Below are positions 1-5,156 of a stretch of 5,156 bases of DNA, in pieces. Source of the DNA: Bacillota bacterium (GTDB lineage: Bacteria; Bacillota; Clostridia; Lachnospirales; Lachnospiraceae); assembly GCA_023424235.1 (NCBI GenBank), contig JAFAEB010000104.1:1-5156 (forward strand), given 5' to 3'. The translations under genes and the position numbers were made by a program. Position 1 is the stretch's first letter. Each line of letters opens with the position of its first letter. Under the pieces are notes generated by a model. It ran no database searches. It worked only from the letters and a program-made list of their open reading frames with translations, and had not been told where the DNA came from.

Positions 1-2
1 GG

Positions 3-1190
3 ATAATAGATTCTAAGCCTGCTGGATTGGAAGGTAAATTCAGACCATGGATTAAGAAAATGTCATTACCGCTCGTTATATTTGGTGCTTTAATCTTTAT
101 TGGGCTACCAATAAAAAATCTTCCTCACTTATTTGCTATGGTGATTATGTTTGGTATCTATATCATATGGGGAACATTATATAGTTCAGTCAATATTCCT
201 TATGGCTCTATGGCAGCAGTTATTACATCGGATCCTGTGGAGCGATCAAGTTTATCAACATTTCGTAGCATGGGGGCAGCTATTGCAGGTATATTTATCG
301 GTTTTATCGTGCCGGTATTCTGCTTTGTTGAAAAAGAAGTGAATGGCGTTACAGTACGTATCCTAGACAAAACAAATATGAGATATACAGCCATCGCATT
401 TGCAGTTGCAGCATTTATTTGCTATATGATTTGCTATAAATGGGTAAATGAACGTATTGTAAAAGAACAAGCGAAAGAAAAAATCAACCTATTAACGACA
501 ATGAAAGGCCTACGTAATAATAAAGCTTTACTTGCAATCATTGCAGCAGCTATTGTTTTATTACTGTCTACTTTACTAGGTACTGGTCTAAATAGCTATT
601 TATTTATAGATTATTTTAAAAATACAACAGCCCTAACCCTATCATCCATTATATTACTTGGTACACCACTTGTTATTGCTCCTTTTGTTGGGCCAATCAT
701 TAGTAAGTTTGGTAAAAAGGAATCTGCGTCTGTTGCAATGATATTAGCTGCTATTATTTATTTAATGTTATTTATCCTCCCAATTAAGAATGTAGTAGTG
801 TTTGTAATTGTTTTATTCTTAGGAGCTATTTGCAGTAGCTTTTTCACAACTATTATTTGGGCATTTATAACAGATGTGATTGATTATCAAGAATATTTAA
901 CAGGTATTAGAGAGGATGATACGATCTATTCCTTATACTCCTTCTCTCGTAAAATAGGACAAGCTGCGGCAGGAGGACTTACTGGATTTGCATTAAGTGC
1001 AATTGGTTATGCTACTGCTAAAAATGGAGAAGTGTTAGTTCAAACAGTAGAAGTAGCTAGAGGAATTAAAAAAATTGCAACTATTGTACCAGCAATTTGT
1101 TATAGCCTAGTAGCAATTATATTAATTTTTTGGTACCCACTTAGTAAAAATAAAATGAAAGAAATAAATGATAAATTAAGCAAAGGTTAA
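3..1190 (+). CDS. GPH-family sugar/glucuronide:cation symporter, 5' partial
   Basis: Inner-membrane secondary transporter of the glycoside-pentoside-hexuronide:cation symporter family (MFS superfold; relatives are MelB, XylP and UidB). The frame is open to the left edge, and codons 3-26 continue the protein, so the TTG at 27 is not the start; roughly 60-80 N-terminal residues are missing. The visible part opens with the family's G-K-F-R-P-W loop (30-50). It then shows about ten hydrophobic segments, consistent with 12 in the full protein. Two family signatures are clear: N-I-P-Y-G...I-T-D-ER...R (192-266) and T-D-V-x-D-Y-x-E-Y-x-T-G-x-R-E...F-x-x-K-x-G-x-A (864-965). The cation-site acidic residues of helix II would lie in the missing part. 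Substrate is inferred: the gene sits 151 bp upstream of a beta-glucuronidase on the same strand with no terminator between, so glucuronide or a related glycoside is the best guess. Family assignment is firm, substrate is not. Confidence 0.93.
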   Translation: MIDSKPAGLEGKFRPWIKKMSLPLVIFGALIFIGLPIKNLPHLFAMVIMFGIYIIWGTLYSSVNIPYGSMAAVITSDPVERSSLSTFRSMGAAIAGIFIGFIVPVFCFVEKEVNGVTVRILDKTNMRYTAIAFAVAAFICYMICYKWVNERIVKEQAKEKINLLTTMKGLRNNKALLAIIAAAIVLLLSTLLGTGLNSYLFIDYFKNTTALTLSSIILLGTPLVIAPFVGPIISKFGKKESASVAMILAAIIYLMLFILPIKNVVVFVIVLFLGAICSSFFTTIIWAFITDVIDYQEYLTGIREDDTIYSLYSFSRKIGQAAAGGLTGFALSAIGYATAKNGEVLVQTVEVARGIKKIATIVPAICYSLVAIILIFWYPLSKNKMKEINDKLSKG

Positions 1191-1209
1191 GTTAACAAGG
1201 TGATATATT

Positions 1210-1320
1210 AGATAATAGTAATGATAATTGGAAACATAAGATAAATATAAGATAAACAATGAAAAATTATAGATAAGTAAAGATAAATAAAAGATAAATA
1301 AAAGATAAATAAAAGAAAAA
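1210..1320 (+). repeat. Imperfect 11-bp tandem repeat array (AGATAAATAAA-type)
   Basis: Three perfect copies of AGATAAATAAA lie at 1281-1313. They are preceded by diverged units at 1210-1220, 1221-1231, 1239-1249, 1250-1260, 1261-1270 and 1271-1280, and followed by a fragment at 1314-1320. The strand is almost free of C and G. Because 11 is not a multiple of 3 and each unit has two TAA triplets in different frames, the array puts stops in all frames between the transporter and uidA. It ends about 12 nt before the uidA ribosome binding site, so any transcript through it would be an unstructured A-rich leader. No function is demonstrated. Confidence 0.8.
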
Positions 1321-1329
1321 CCACAGAAA

Positions 1330-1335
1330 GTGAGG
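1330..1335 (+). promoter_or_regulatory. Ribosome binding site deciding the uidA start
   Basis: GTGAGG, with core GAGG at 1332-1335, sits 6 nt before the ATG at 1342, the expected Shine-Dalgarno distance. The GTG at 1330 is in frame and could be read as a start four codons earlier. However, it overlaps this site, and only A-rich sequence without GGAGG lies upstream of it, so the ATG at 1342 is preferred. Confidence 0.75.
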
Positions 1336-1341
1336 AATCGT

Positions 1342-3147
1342 ATGTTATACCCAATATTAAATGAGTCTAGAAATATAATTGATTTATCAGGTGTTTGGGA
1401 TTTTAAGCTTGATAATGGATCTGCTTTTAAAGAAGAATGGTATAAGATGAGATTAAATAATGATACCTACCATATTGCAGTTCCTGCTTCTTATAATGAT
1501 CAAGTAGAGGATGTTAACTTTCGTGACCACTATGGTTATGTATTTTATCAACGAAGTATAATGATACCAAAAACAATTCAAAGTGAGCGAATTGTTTTAA
1601 GGTTCGGTGCAGTAACACATTATGCTAAGGTTTATTTAAATGGAGTACTAATTACAGAGCATAAAGGTGGCTTCTTACCTTTTGAAGTTGAGATAAATGA
1701 GTATGTGAAACAAGGTGAAAACCTCTTAACAGTAGCAGTAAATAATGTAGTTGATCTCAGTACTTTACCAGTAGGTAGTGAGTCTGGTGGCAATATGTTA
1801 AGTGGAGCAGGCTTGCCTCCTATGCCAGGAGTAAGGGTTAAAAAGGAAAATGCACCTAACTTTGACTTTTTTAATTATGCAGGTATTACAAGACCAGTAA
1901 AGATATATACAACTCCGAAAGCGTATATATCGGATGTTACAGTAACATCCAATGTAATTGGTGAGGATGCCAATGTATCTTACGTAGTTGATGTAATAGG
2001 TGAAGGAAGTGTGTCAGTTGAAATAATTGATGAAGAAGGAAGGATTGTTGGAAAGAATCAAGGTACACAAGGAGTGGTATGCTTAAAGGACGTTACCTTA
2101 TGGAAACCGCTTAATGCCTATCTATATAAGTTGAAAGTTACTTTTGGAGAAGATTCTTATGAGCAACCCTTTGGTATACGAACCATTGAAGTAAAAGGAA
2201 CTAAGTTTTTAATCAATGGAGAACCATTCTATTTTAAAGGGTTTGGAAAACATGAAGATTCCTACTTTAGAGGAAGAGGACTAGATGAAGTATTAAATGT
2301 TAAGGATTTATCTTTAATGAAATGGATGGGTGCCAATTCCTTCCGTACAAGTCATTACCCATATTCGGAAGAAATGATGAATTTATGTGATAGAGAAGGT
2401 ATTGTAGTTATCGATGAAACACCTGCAGTAGGTGTAAACATGAACTTTGGAGCTACAAAAGGACCTGTACCCGTAGATAGTTATAAGATTTTACGAACTC
2501 ATGATCATCATCGTGATGTTATTGTAGATATGATTAAAAGAGATAAAAATCATCCATGTATTGTAATGTGGTCCATTGCCAATGAAAGTGATACCATAAC
2601 ATTTCCAGATAGTGCCTATGAATATTATAAACCTCTTTATGATTTAGCACATGAATGTGATCCGGAAAGTCGTCCAGTAACGATTGTTGGTTTACAAGCA
2701 GGCTATGTTGGTGATAAAACAATACCTATGACGGATGTTATCTGTTTAAATCGCTATTATGGATGGTATATCTATGGTGGTGATTTAAATGCAGCAAAAC
2801 AAGCATTAGCAATTGAATTTGATTATTGGAAGCAATTTAATAAACCACTTATGTTTACAGAGTATGGAGCAGATACAGTTGCTGGATTACATTTAGCTAC
2901 ACCTACCATGTTTACAGAAGAATACCAAGTAGATTATTTAAAAGCGAATCATGATATATTTGATCAAACAGATTTCTTTATAGGAGAACATGTATGGAAC
3001 TTTGCTGATTTTGCTACGATTCAAGGGATTAATAGAGTAGATGGAAATAAGAAAGGTGTGTTTACAAGAGATAGAAGACCTAAATTAGCTGCTCACTATT
3101 TAAAACACAGATGGATGAAAATATCTGATTTCGGTTATAAAGAATAA
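1342..3147 (+). CDS. uidA: Beta-glucuronidase, glycoside hydrolase family 2
   Basis: Cytoplasmic retaining glycosidase that releases glucuronate from beta-D-glucuronides. From the ATG at 1342 it has 601 residues (E. coli UidA has 603), and its first residues, M-L-x-P, match the E. coli start. There is no signal peptide. Domains are an N-terminal jelly roll (~10-182), an immunoglobulin-like sandwich (~183-278) and a TIM barrel (~280-601). Recognisable active-site residues (E. coli equivalents in brackets) are D175 (D163), H338 (H330), acid/base E415 in S-I-A-N-E-S (E413), Y472 (Y468), nucleophile E507 in F-T-E-Y-G (E504), and N569/K571 of the N-x-K motif that reads the substrate carboxylate (N566/K568). 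That motif separates glucuronidases from GH2 galactosidases. Compared with E. coli there is a Gly/Pro-rich insertion near residues 147-164, and the loop around 370-386 is about seven residues shorter. The gene is intact, probably co-transcribed with the upstream symporter, and closed by the terminator at 3200. Confidence 0.97.
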   Translation: MLYPILNESRNIIDLSGVWDFKLDNGSAFKEEWYKMRLNNDTYHIAVPASYNDQVEDVNFRDHYGYVFYQRSIMIPKTIQSERIVLRFGAVTHYAKVYLNGVLITEHKGGFLPFEVEINEYVKQGENLLTVAVNNVVDLSTLPVGSESGGNMLSGAGLPPMPGVRVKKENAPNFDFFNYAGITRPVKIYTTPKAYISDVTVTSNVIGEDANVSYVVDVIGEGSVSVEIIDEEGRIVGKNQGTQGVVCLKDVTLWKPLNAYLYKLKVTFGEDSYEQPFGIRTIEVKGTKFLINGEPFYFKGFGKHEDSYFRGRGLDEVLNVKDLSLMKWMGANSFRTSHYPYSEEMMNLCDREGIVVIDETPAVGVNMNFGATKGPVPVDSYKILRTHDHHRDVIVDMIKRDKNHPCIVMWSIANESDTITFPDSAYEYYKPLYDLAHECDPESRPVTIVGLQAGYVGDKTIPMTDVICLNRYYGWYIYGGDLNAAKQALAIEFDYWKQFNKPLMFTEYGADTVAGLHLATPTMFTEEYQVDYLKANHDIFDQTDFFIGEHVWNFADFATIQGINRVDGNKKGVFTRDRRPKLAAHYLKHRWMKISDFGYKE

Positions 3148-3199
3148 AAGTTAATATTTGAAGTAAATCCTAACTCATTAATATATAAGATATAAGTTT

Positions 3200-3242
3200 A
3201 AAACACTACAATTTCTAAAAATATAGTATTGTAGTGTTTTTT
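3200..3242 (+). terminator. Intrinsic terminator after uidA
   Basis: A perfect 13-bp inverted repeat (AAAACACTACAAT at 3200-3212 and its complement at 3228-3240) encloses a 15-nt loop that can add a 3-bp inner helix (CTA/TAG). A run of six T ends at 3242. It lies 52 nt after the uidA stop and separates that unit from the secreted-protein gene. Confidence 0.92.
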
Positions 3243-3274
3243 GCAATTTAGTAGCTATATTTATTCTGTATATC

Positions 3275-3305
3275 TTGTTACAGATTGTTATAGTAATATT
3301 ATAAT
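3275..3305 (+). promoter_or_regulatory. Candidate sigma-A-type promoter for the secreted-protein gene
   Basis: A consensus TATAAT -10 lies at 3300-3305. The best -35 is TTGTTA at 3275-3280 (4 of 6 matches), with a 19-nt spacer that is slightly long. Transcription would start near 3312, giving a leader of about 93 nt. TTGTTA recurs at 3285-3290, ten bases later, and the -10 sits inside a perfect 16-bp palindrome (3294-3309) made of TAATATTA twice. In such AT-rich DNA both patterns may be compositional. Confidence 0.45.
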
Positions 3306-3328
3306 ATTAGAAATTAAATTACAAGATT

Positions 3329-3391
3329 ATGGAACTATCGGATACTTACCTCCGTCTAATCTATAGATTCAAACAAATAACTATATTTTAG
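3329..3391 (+). CDS. Possible 20-residue leader ORF (uORF)
   Basis: ATG at 3329 opens 20 codons ending in TAG at 3389-3391; the last base of the stop is the first G of the Shine-Dalgarno of the next gene. The predicted peptide is mixed basic and hydrophobic, with no run of a single amino acid typical of attenuator peptides. No convincing ribosome binding site precedes it, and ORFs of this length arise by chance, so it may not be translated. It is listed because its stop position and its overlap with the anti-Shine-Dalgarno segment would suit translational coupling. Confidence 0.2.
   Translation: MELSDTYLRLIYRFKQITIF
3358..3369 (+). repeat. 12-bp perfect palindrome in leader
   Basis: AATCTATAGATT is fully self-complementary. 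It lies between the anti-Shine-Dalgarno segment and the ribosome binding site. As RNA it makes only a poor hairpin because there is no loop, so if it means anything it is more likely a dimeric protein's DNA site. It could also be chance. Confidence 0.35.
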
Positions 3392-3396
3392 GAGGT
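3391..3396 (+). promoter_or_regulatory. Ribosome binding site of the secreted-protein gene
   Basis: GGAGGT, a near-perfect Shine-Dalgarno, lies 8 nt before the ATG at 3405 and fixes that start. Confidence 0.9.
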
Positions 3397-3404
3397 ATTT
3401 TTAT

Positions 3405-4898
3405 ATGAAAAAATTTTATTCCTTAATTTTAATGGTTTTAATATTAGCTCTTATGCCAAGTGCAACGATATTAGCTCATAATTCAAAATCCAATATTAAG
3501 GTAACGGTAAATAGTAAAACAATGAAATATGAAGTTAAACCATATACCAAAGGTAAAGAGGTTATGGTACCACTTTGGGAAACAGCCGAAGCTTTAGGGG
3601 GTAAAGTAACCTGGGATAAGAAGAGTAAAACAACATGGCTTAAGCTTGATTTAATGAATATAGAGATTCCTGTCGGTAAAAAAGAGATATATATTCATAG
3701 AGATGCTGATTTTACAGGTATACCTGAAAAAGTGAAATTAAGTACAACAGTTGTTATGTCGAAAAATACAGTTATGGTTCCTGCAATTAAGTTCTTTGAA
3801 AGTATTGGAATGAAAGTTACATGGGATAGTAAAACACGTAAATTAACCATATCAAACCCTATATCAGATGAAATTCGATATAGCAATATTACAAAAGAGG
3901 ATATAGCAAAGATTAAAAAAGTAAGTGATTGGTATAATAAAAACCAGAAAAAAGCAGGGATTTCATATCTTAGCTATAAAGATGTAATGTATGTATTAGT
4001 AGGAGCTGGAAGCAAACCAACTGGTGGCTATACGGTTGGTATCAATAAGCTTACATTTACTTCGAAATCAACAGCTTTTGTAGATGCATATGTTCAAAAA
4101 CCAAATCCTGATATGATGGTAACACAAGCGGAAACATTTCCAAGTTTACTCCTCAAAATTGAAGGTTACGAGAGTTTAAAAACAGTTAAAGGAGATGTAG
4201 TAGAAGTAATTATTGGTGATATTCCAAGCAGTGTTATGTACGAAGAGATAGCAGCTGATTTTGTTAAAGGAAGCAAAACACTTATGAACTGGTATAACCA
4301 ACATAATATGAAAAGAGGCATTAGCTATATTAGAGAAGGTGGCTATGTTTATGCATTAATCGGTGCTGGTGAAAAACCAACTGGTGGGTATACCATACAA
4401 TTAGATAATGTATTCTATAGTGCTACCGATACTGTAACTATTAATGCGAAGGTAAACCCTCCAGGAGATAATGTGAGAGTTATGATGGTGATTACCTACC
4501 CATCCACTTTAATTCGCTTTAAATCGGATACCTTAAAAACAGTTGTTGGTGATATCATAGACTCAGATTATATTGGTAAAGATAAATGGGTCACTTTTGA
4601 CTCATCTACCGTTCTTAAAATGGAGTTATTGAACCTTGAGCATGTAAAACTTAGAGACATTACTGGCGCAGAGAAGGATGCTATTATAGCAGGATTTAAC
4701 AATGCTACCATTGATCCAAATGCGTATATTGAAATGATTACAGGAAATATATTAAAAGTTAGTTTAAGTGACGGATATGTTCTTAGCTTTACAAGCTATG
4801 GTTCAAAAACTAATGTTATCGTTAATTTTGTAAAAGAGAATGATAGCAGATCCTATCATATCGTAGCTCCACAAGTTGCAGAACTTTTATTAAAGTAA
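3405..4898 (+). CDS. Secreted protein: copper-amine-oxidase-like N domain plus two PrcB_C-like domains
   Basis: Exported 497-residue protein of unknown function. Residues 1-24 form a signal peptide (K2-K3, hydrophobic core 7-17, likely cleavage after I-L-A at 24). There is no lipobox cysteine, no LPXTG-type tail and no cysteine anywhere. Residues ~31-151 resemble the bacterial 'copper amine oxidase N-terminal' domain, with two sub-repeats of V-M-V-P...G-x-K-V-T-W-D (53-71 and 123-141, 70 apart). This domain is non-catalytic and common on clostridial surfaces. Two PrcB_C-like domains follow (176-269 and 296-385), each with W-Y-N, G-I-S-Y, G-A-G-x-K-P-T-G-G-Y and F/Y-P-S. Their namesake, Treponema denticola PrcB, belongs to a surface protease complex. 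Residues 386-497 match nothing I recognise. Role in protease control or at the cell surface is inference only. The gene has its own promoter region and terminator. Confidence 0.9.
   Translation: MKKFYSLILMVLILALMPSATILAHNSKSNIKVTVNSKTMKYEVKPYTKGKEVMVPLWETAEALGGKVTWDKKSKTTWLKLDLMNIEIPVGKKEIYIHRDADFTGIPEKVKLSTTVVMSKNTVMVPAIKFFESIGMKVTWDSKTRKLTISNPISDEIRYSNITKEDIAKIKKVSDWYNKNQKKAGISYLSYKDVMYVLVGAGSKPTGGYTVGINKLTFTSKSTAFVDAYVQKPNPDMMVTQAETFPSLLLKIEGYESLKTVKGDVVEVIIGDIPSSVMYEEIAADFVKGSKTLMNWYNQHNMKRGISYIREGGYVYALIGAGEKPTGGYTIQLDNVFYSATDTVTINAKVNPPGDNVRVMMVITYPSTLIRFKSDTLKTVVGDIIDSDYIGKDKWVTFDSSTVLKMELLNLEHVKLRDITGAEKDAIIAGFNNATIDPNAYIEMITGNILKVSLSDGYVLSFTSYGSKTNVIVNFVKENDSRSYHIVAPQVAELLLK
3930..4559 (+). 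repeat. Tandem duplication encoding two PrcB_C-like domains
   Basis: The segments 3930-4211 and 4290-4559 encode homologous domains in register at exactly 360 bp: W176/W296, P205-T-G-G-Y209/P325-Y329 and P246-S/P366-S. A 14-base stretch (AAACCAACTGGTGG at 4014 and 4374) is still identical in DNA, while most of the rest has diverged. This suggests an old duplication with selection on the PTGGY turn. Confidence 0.85.
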
Positions 4899-4943
4899 TA
4901 ATGTTTTGTTTATATAAAGCTTATACAAAATAATATAATTCTT

Positions 4944-4977
4944 AAAAGCTGTACCGAAAATTCGGTACAGCTTTTTT
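4944..4977 (+). terminator. Intrinsic terminator after the secreted-protein gene
   Basis: AAAAGCTGTACCG (4944-4956) pairs perfectly with 4963-4975 around the loop AAAATT, and a run of six T follows (4972-4977). The stem begins 46 nt after the stop codon. The A-rich left flank makes it plausibly active on the opposite strand too. Confidence 0.93.
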
Positions 4978-4986
4978 ACTTTTTTA

Positions 4987-5020
4987 AGTGCTTATTTATG
5001 GATAAAGGTTAATTAGCACT
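4987..5020 (+). other. Additional intergenic hairpin
   Basis: AGTGCT (4987-4992) pairs with AGCACT (5015-5020). After one T-T mismatch, ATT/AAT adds three pairs, leaving a 14-nt loop. Only four T (5022-5025) follow, so it is a poor terminator. It could be a backup terminator remnant or a regulatory structure upstream of the response regulator gene, or chance. Confidence 0.3.
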
Positions 5021-5047
5021 ACTTTTAAACCAATGAGCATATGAGAC

Positions 5048-5089
5048 TTGCAAATTGAAATAATTTCCTATATTCTGAAGATATATAAT
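5048..5089 (+). promoter_or_regulatory. Weak promoter candidate for the response regulator gene
   Basis: TTGCAA (5048-5053) and TATTCT (5071-5076) have an ideal 17-nt spacer but each match the consensus at only 4 of 6 positions. A perfect TATAAT lies at 5084-5089 without a well-placed -35; TTGAAA at 5055 is 23 nt away. A promoter is expected here because a strong terminator lies upstream, but which boxes are used cannot be decided. Confidence 0.3.
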
Positions 5090-5110
5090 ACAAAATAATT
5101 TAAGATAATA

Positions 5111-5116
5111 GGAGGT
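5111..5116 (+). promoter_or_regulatory. Ribosome binding site deciding a GTG start
   Basis: GGAGGT lies 6 nt before the GTG at 5123. The overlapping GTG at 5121 is followed at once by TGA and is ruled out, so 5123 is the start. Confidence 0.85.
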
Positions 5117-5122
5117 GCTTGT

Positions 5123-5156
5123 GTGAACTATCGTATAGCCATATGTGAAGACGAAG
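5123..5156 (+). CDS. Probable LytTR-type response regulator, 3' partial
   Basis: Only 11 codons are visible. They read M-N-Y-R-I-A-I-C-E-D-E, the typical first beta-strand and acidic pocket (E-D-E) of a CheY-like receiver domain. The form R-I-A-I-C-E-D-E is characteristic of AgrA/LytR-type regulators of Bacillota, which carry a C-terminal LytTR DNA-binding domain, but that domain lies outside the window. The start is GTG with a strong ribosome binding site. It begins a new transcription unit after the terminator at 4944. A sensor kinase may follow downstream; this cannot be seen. Confidence 0.65.
   Translation, partial: MNYRIAICEDE

Larger units (their letters stand above)
3347..3397 (+). 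promoter_or_regulatory. Candidate ribosome-site-sequestering leader stem
   Basis: TACCTCC (3347-3353) is the exact reverse complement of GGAGGTA (3391-3397), which contains the Shine-Dalgarno of the secreted-protein gene. Pairing would give a 7-bp stem with three G-C plus further C-G pairs and a 37-nt loop, hiding the ribosome site. A competing 4-bp pairing (CGGA at 3339-3342 with TCCG at 3351-3354) uses part of the same anti-Shine-Dalgarno segment, so two states are conceivable. I do not recognise a known riboswitch class here. Confidence 0.35.

Noticed and set aside
27..29. TTG at 27 as start of the symporter
   Set aside because: The frame is open to the window edge, the codons before it continue the protein, and the GPH family needs about 60-80 more N-terminal residues. 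The gene is cut by the window.
151..394. Short overlapping ORFs on both strands inside the symporter gene
   Set aside because: They are out of frame with a clearly conserved GPH protein and lack ribosome binding sites.
1228..1251. Promoter for uidA within the repeat spacer (TTGGAA ... TATAAG)
   Set aside because: The spacing of 12 nt is too short, and -10-like hexamers are unavoidable in this A/T-only stretch.
1239..1320. CRISPR-like or direct-repeat array
   Set aside because: Units are 11 bp, adjacent and low-complexity, with no unique spacers and no cas genes.
2534..2722. Minus-strand ORF inside uidA
   Set aside because: It lies opposite the conserved acid/base region of an intact glucuronidase, with no ribosome site and no recognisable product; it is a shadow.
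3495..3857. Copper amine oxidase enzyme
   Set aside because: Only the N-terminal-type repeat domain is present. There is no catalytic domain or topaquinone-type active site in 497 residues, so oxidase activity is not supported.
3695..3886. Minus-strand ORF inside the secreted-protein gene
   Set aside because: It is opposite a well-supported coding region and has no start signals or family match.
5121..5123. GTG at 5121 as start of the last gene
   Set aside because: The next codon is TGA; GTG at 5123 gives the receiver-domain sequence and better spacing.

Overview
The window is AT-rich, with every gene on the + strand, strong GGAGG-type ribosome binding sites, hairpin-plus-T-run terminators and GTG/ATG starts. 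Together with a copper-amine-oxidase-N-type surface domain and the start of a LytTR-style response regulator, this points to a low-GC Gram-positive anaerobe (Bacillota, Clostridia, plausibly Lachnospirales-like). The exact taxon cannot be fixed from the sequence alone.

Layout. (1) 3-1190: the C-terminal ~395 residues of a GPH-family (glycoside-pentoside-hexuronide:cation) symporter whose N-terminus lies left of the window. (2) 1191-1341: an A-rich spacer made largely of an imperfect 11-bp repeat. (3) 1342-3147: an intact cytoplasmic GH2 beta-glucuronidase (uidA) with all key active-site residues, followed by a strong terminator at 3200-3242. (4) 3243-3404: a promoter region and a ~90-nt leader. 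The leader holds a 7-nt perfect complement of the downstream Shine-Dalgarno, a 12-bp palindrome and a possible 20-codon upstream ORF ending on that Shine-Dalgarno. (5) 3405-4898: a secreted, cysteine-free 497-residue protein with a copper-amine-oxidase-like N-terminal domain, two PrcB_C-like domains spaced exactly 120 residues apart and an unassigned C-terminal domain, followed by a second strong terminator at 4944-4977. (6) 4978-5122: an intergenic region with a further hairpin and a weak promoter candidate. (7) 5123-5156: the first 11 codons of a probable response regulator.

How the genes work together. The symporter and beta-glucuronidase form a natural pair: glucuronides are imported and then hydrolysed inside the cell, with the same gene partnership as uidA-uidB of Escherichia coli. 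No terminator separates them, so co-transcription is likely. The secreted protein has its own promoter region and terminator and is probably a separate transcription unit. The response regulator starts a third unit that continues out of the window.

The known parts are ordinary carbohydrate catabolism. The least explained parts are the architecture of the secreted protein, its potentially self-regulating leader, and the 11-bp array between the transporter and uidA. Nothing here by itself proves a new biological system.
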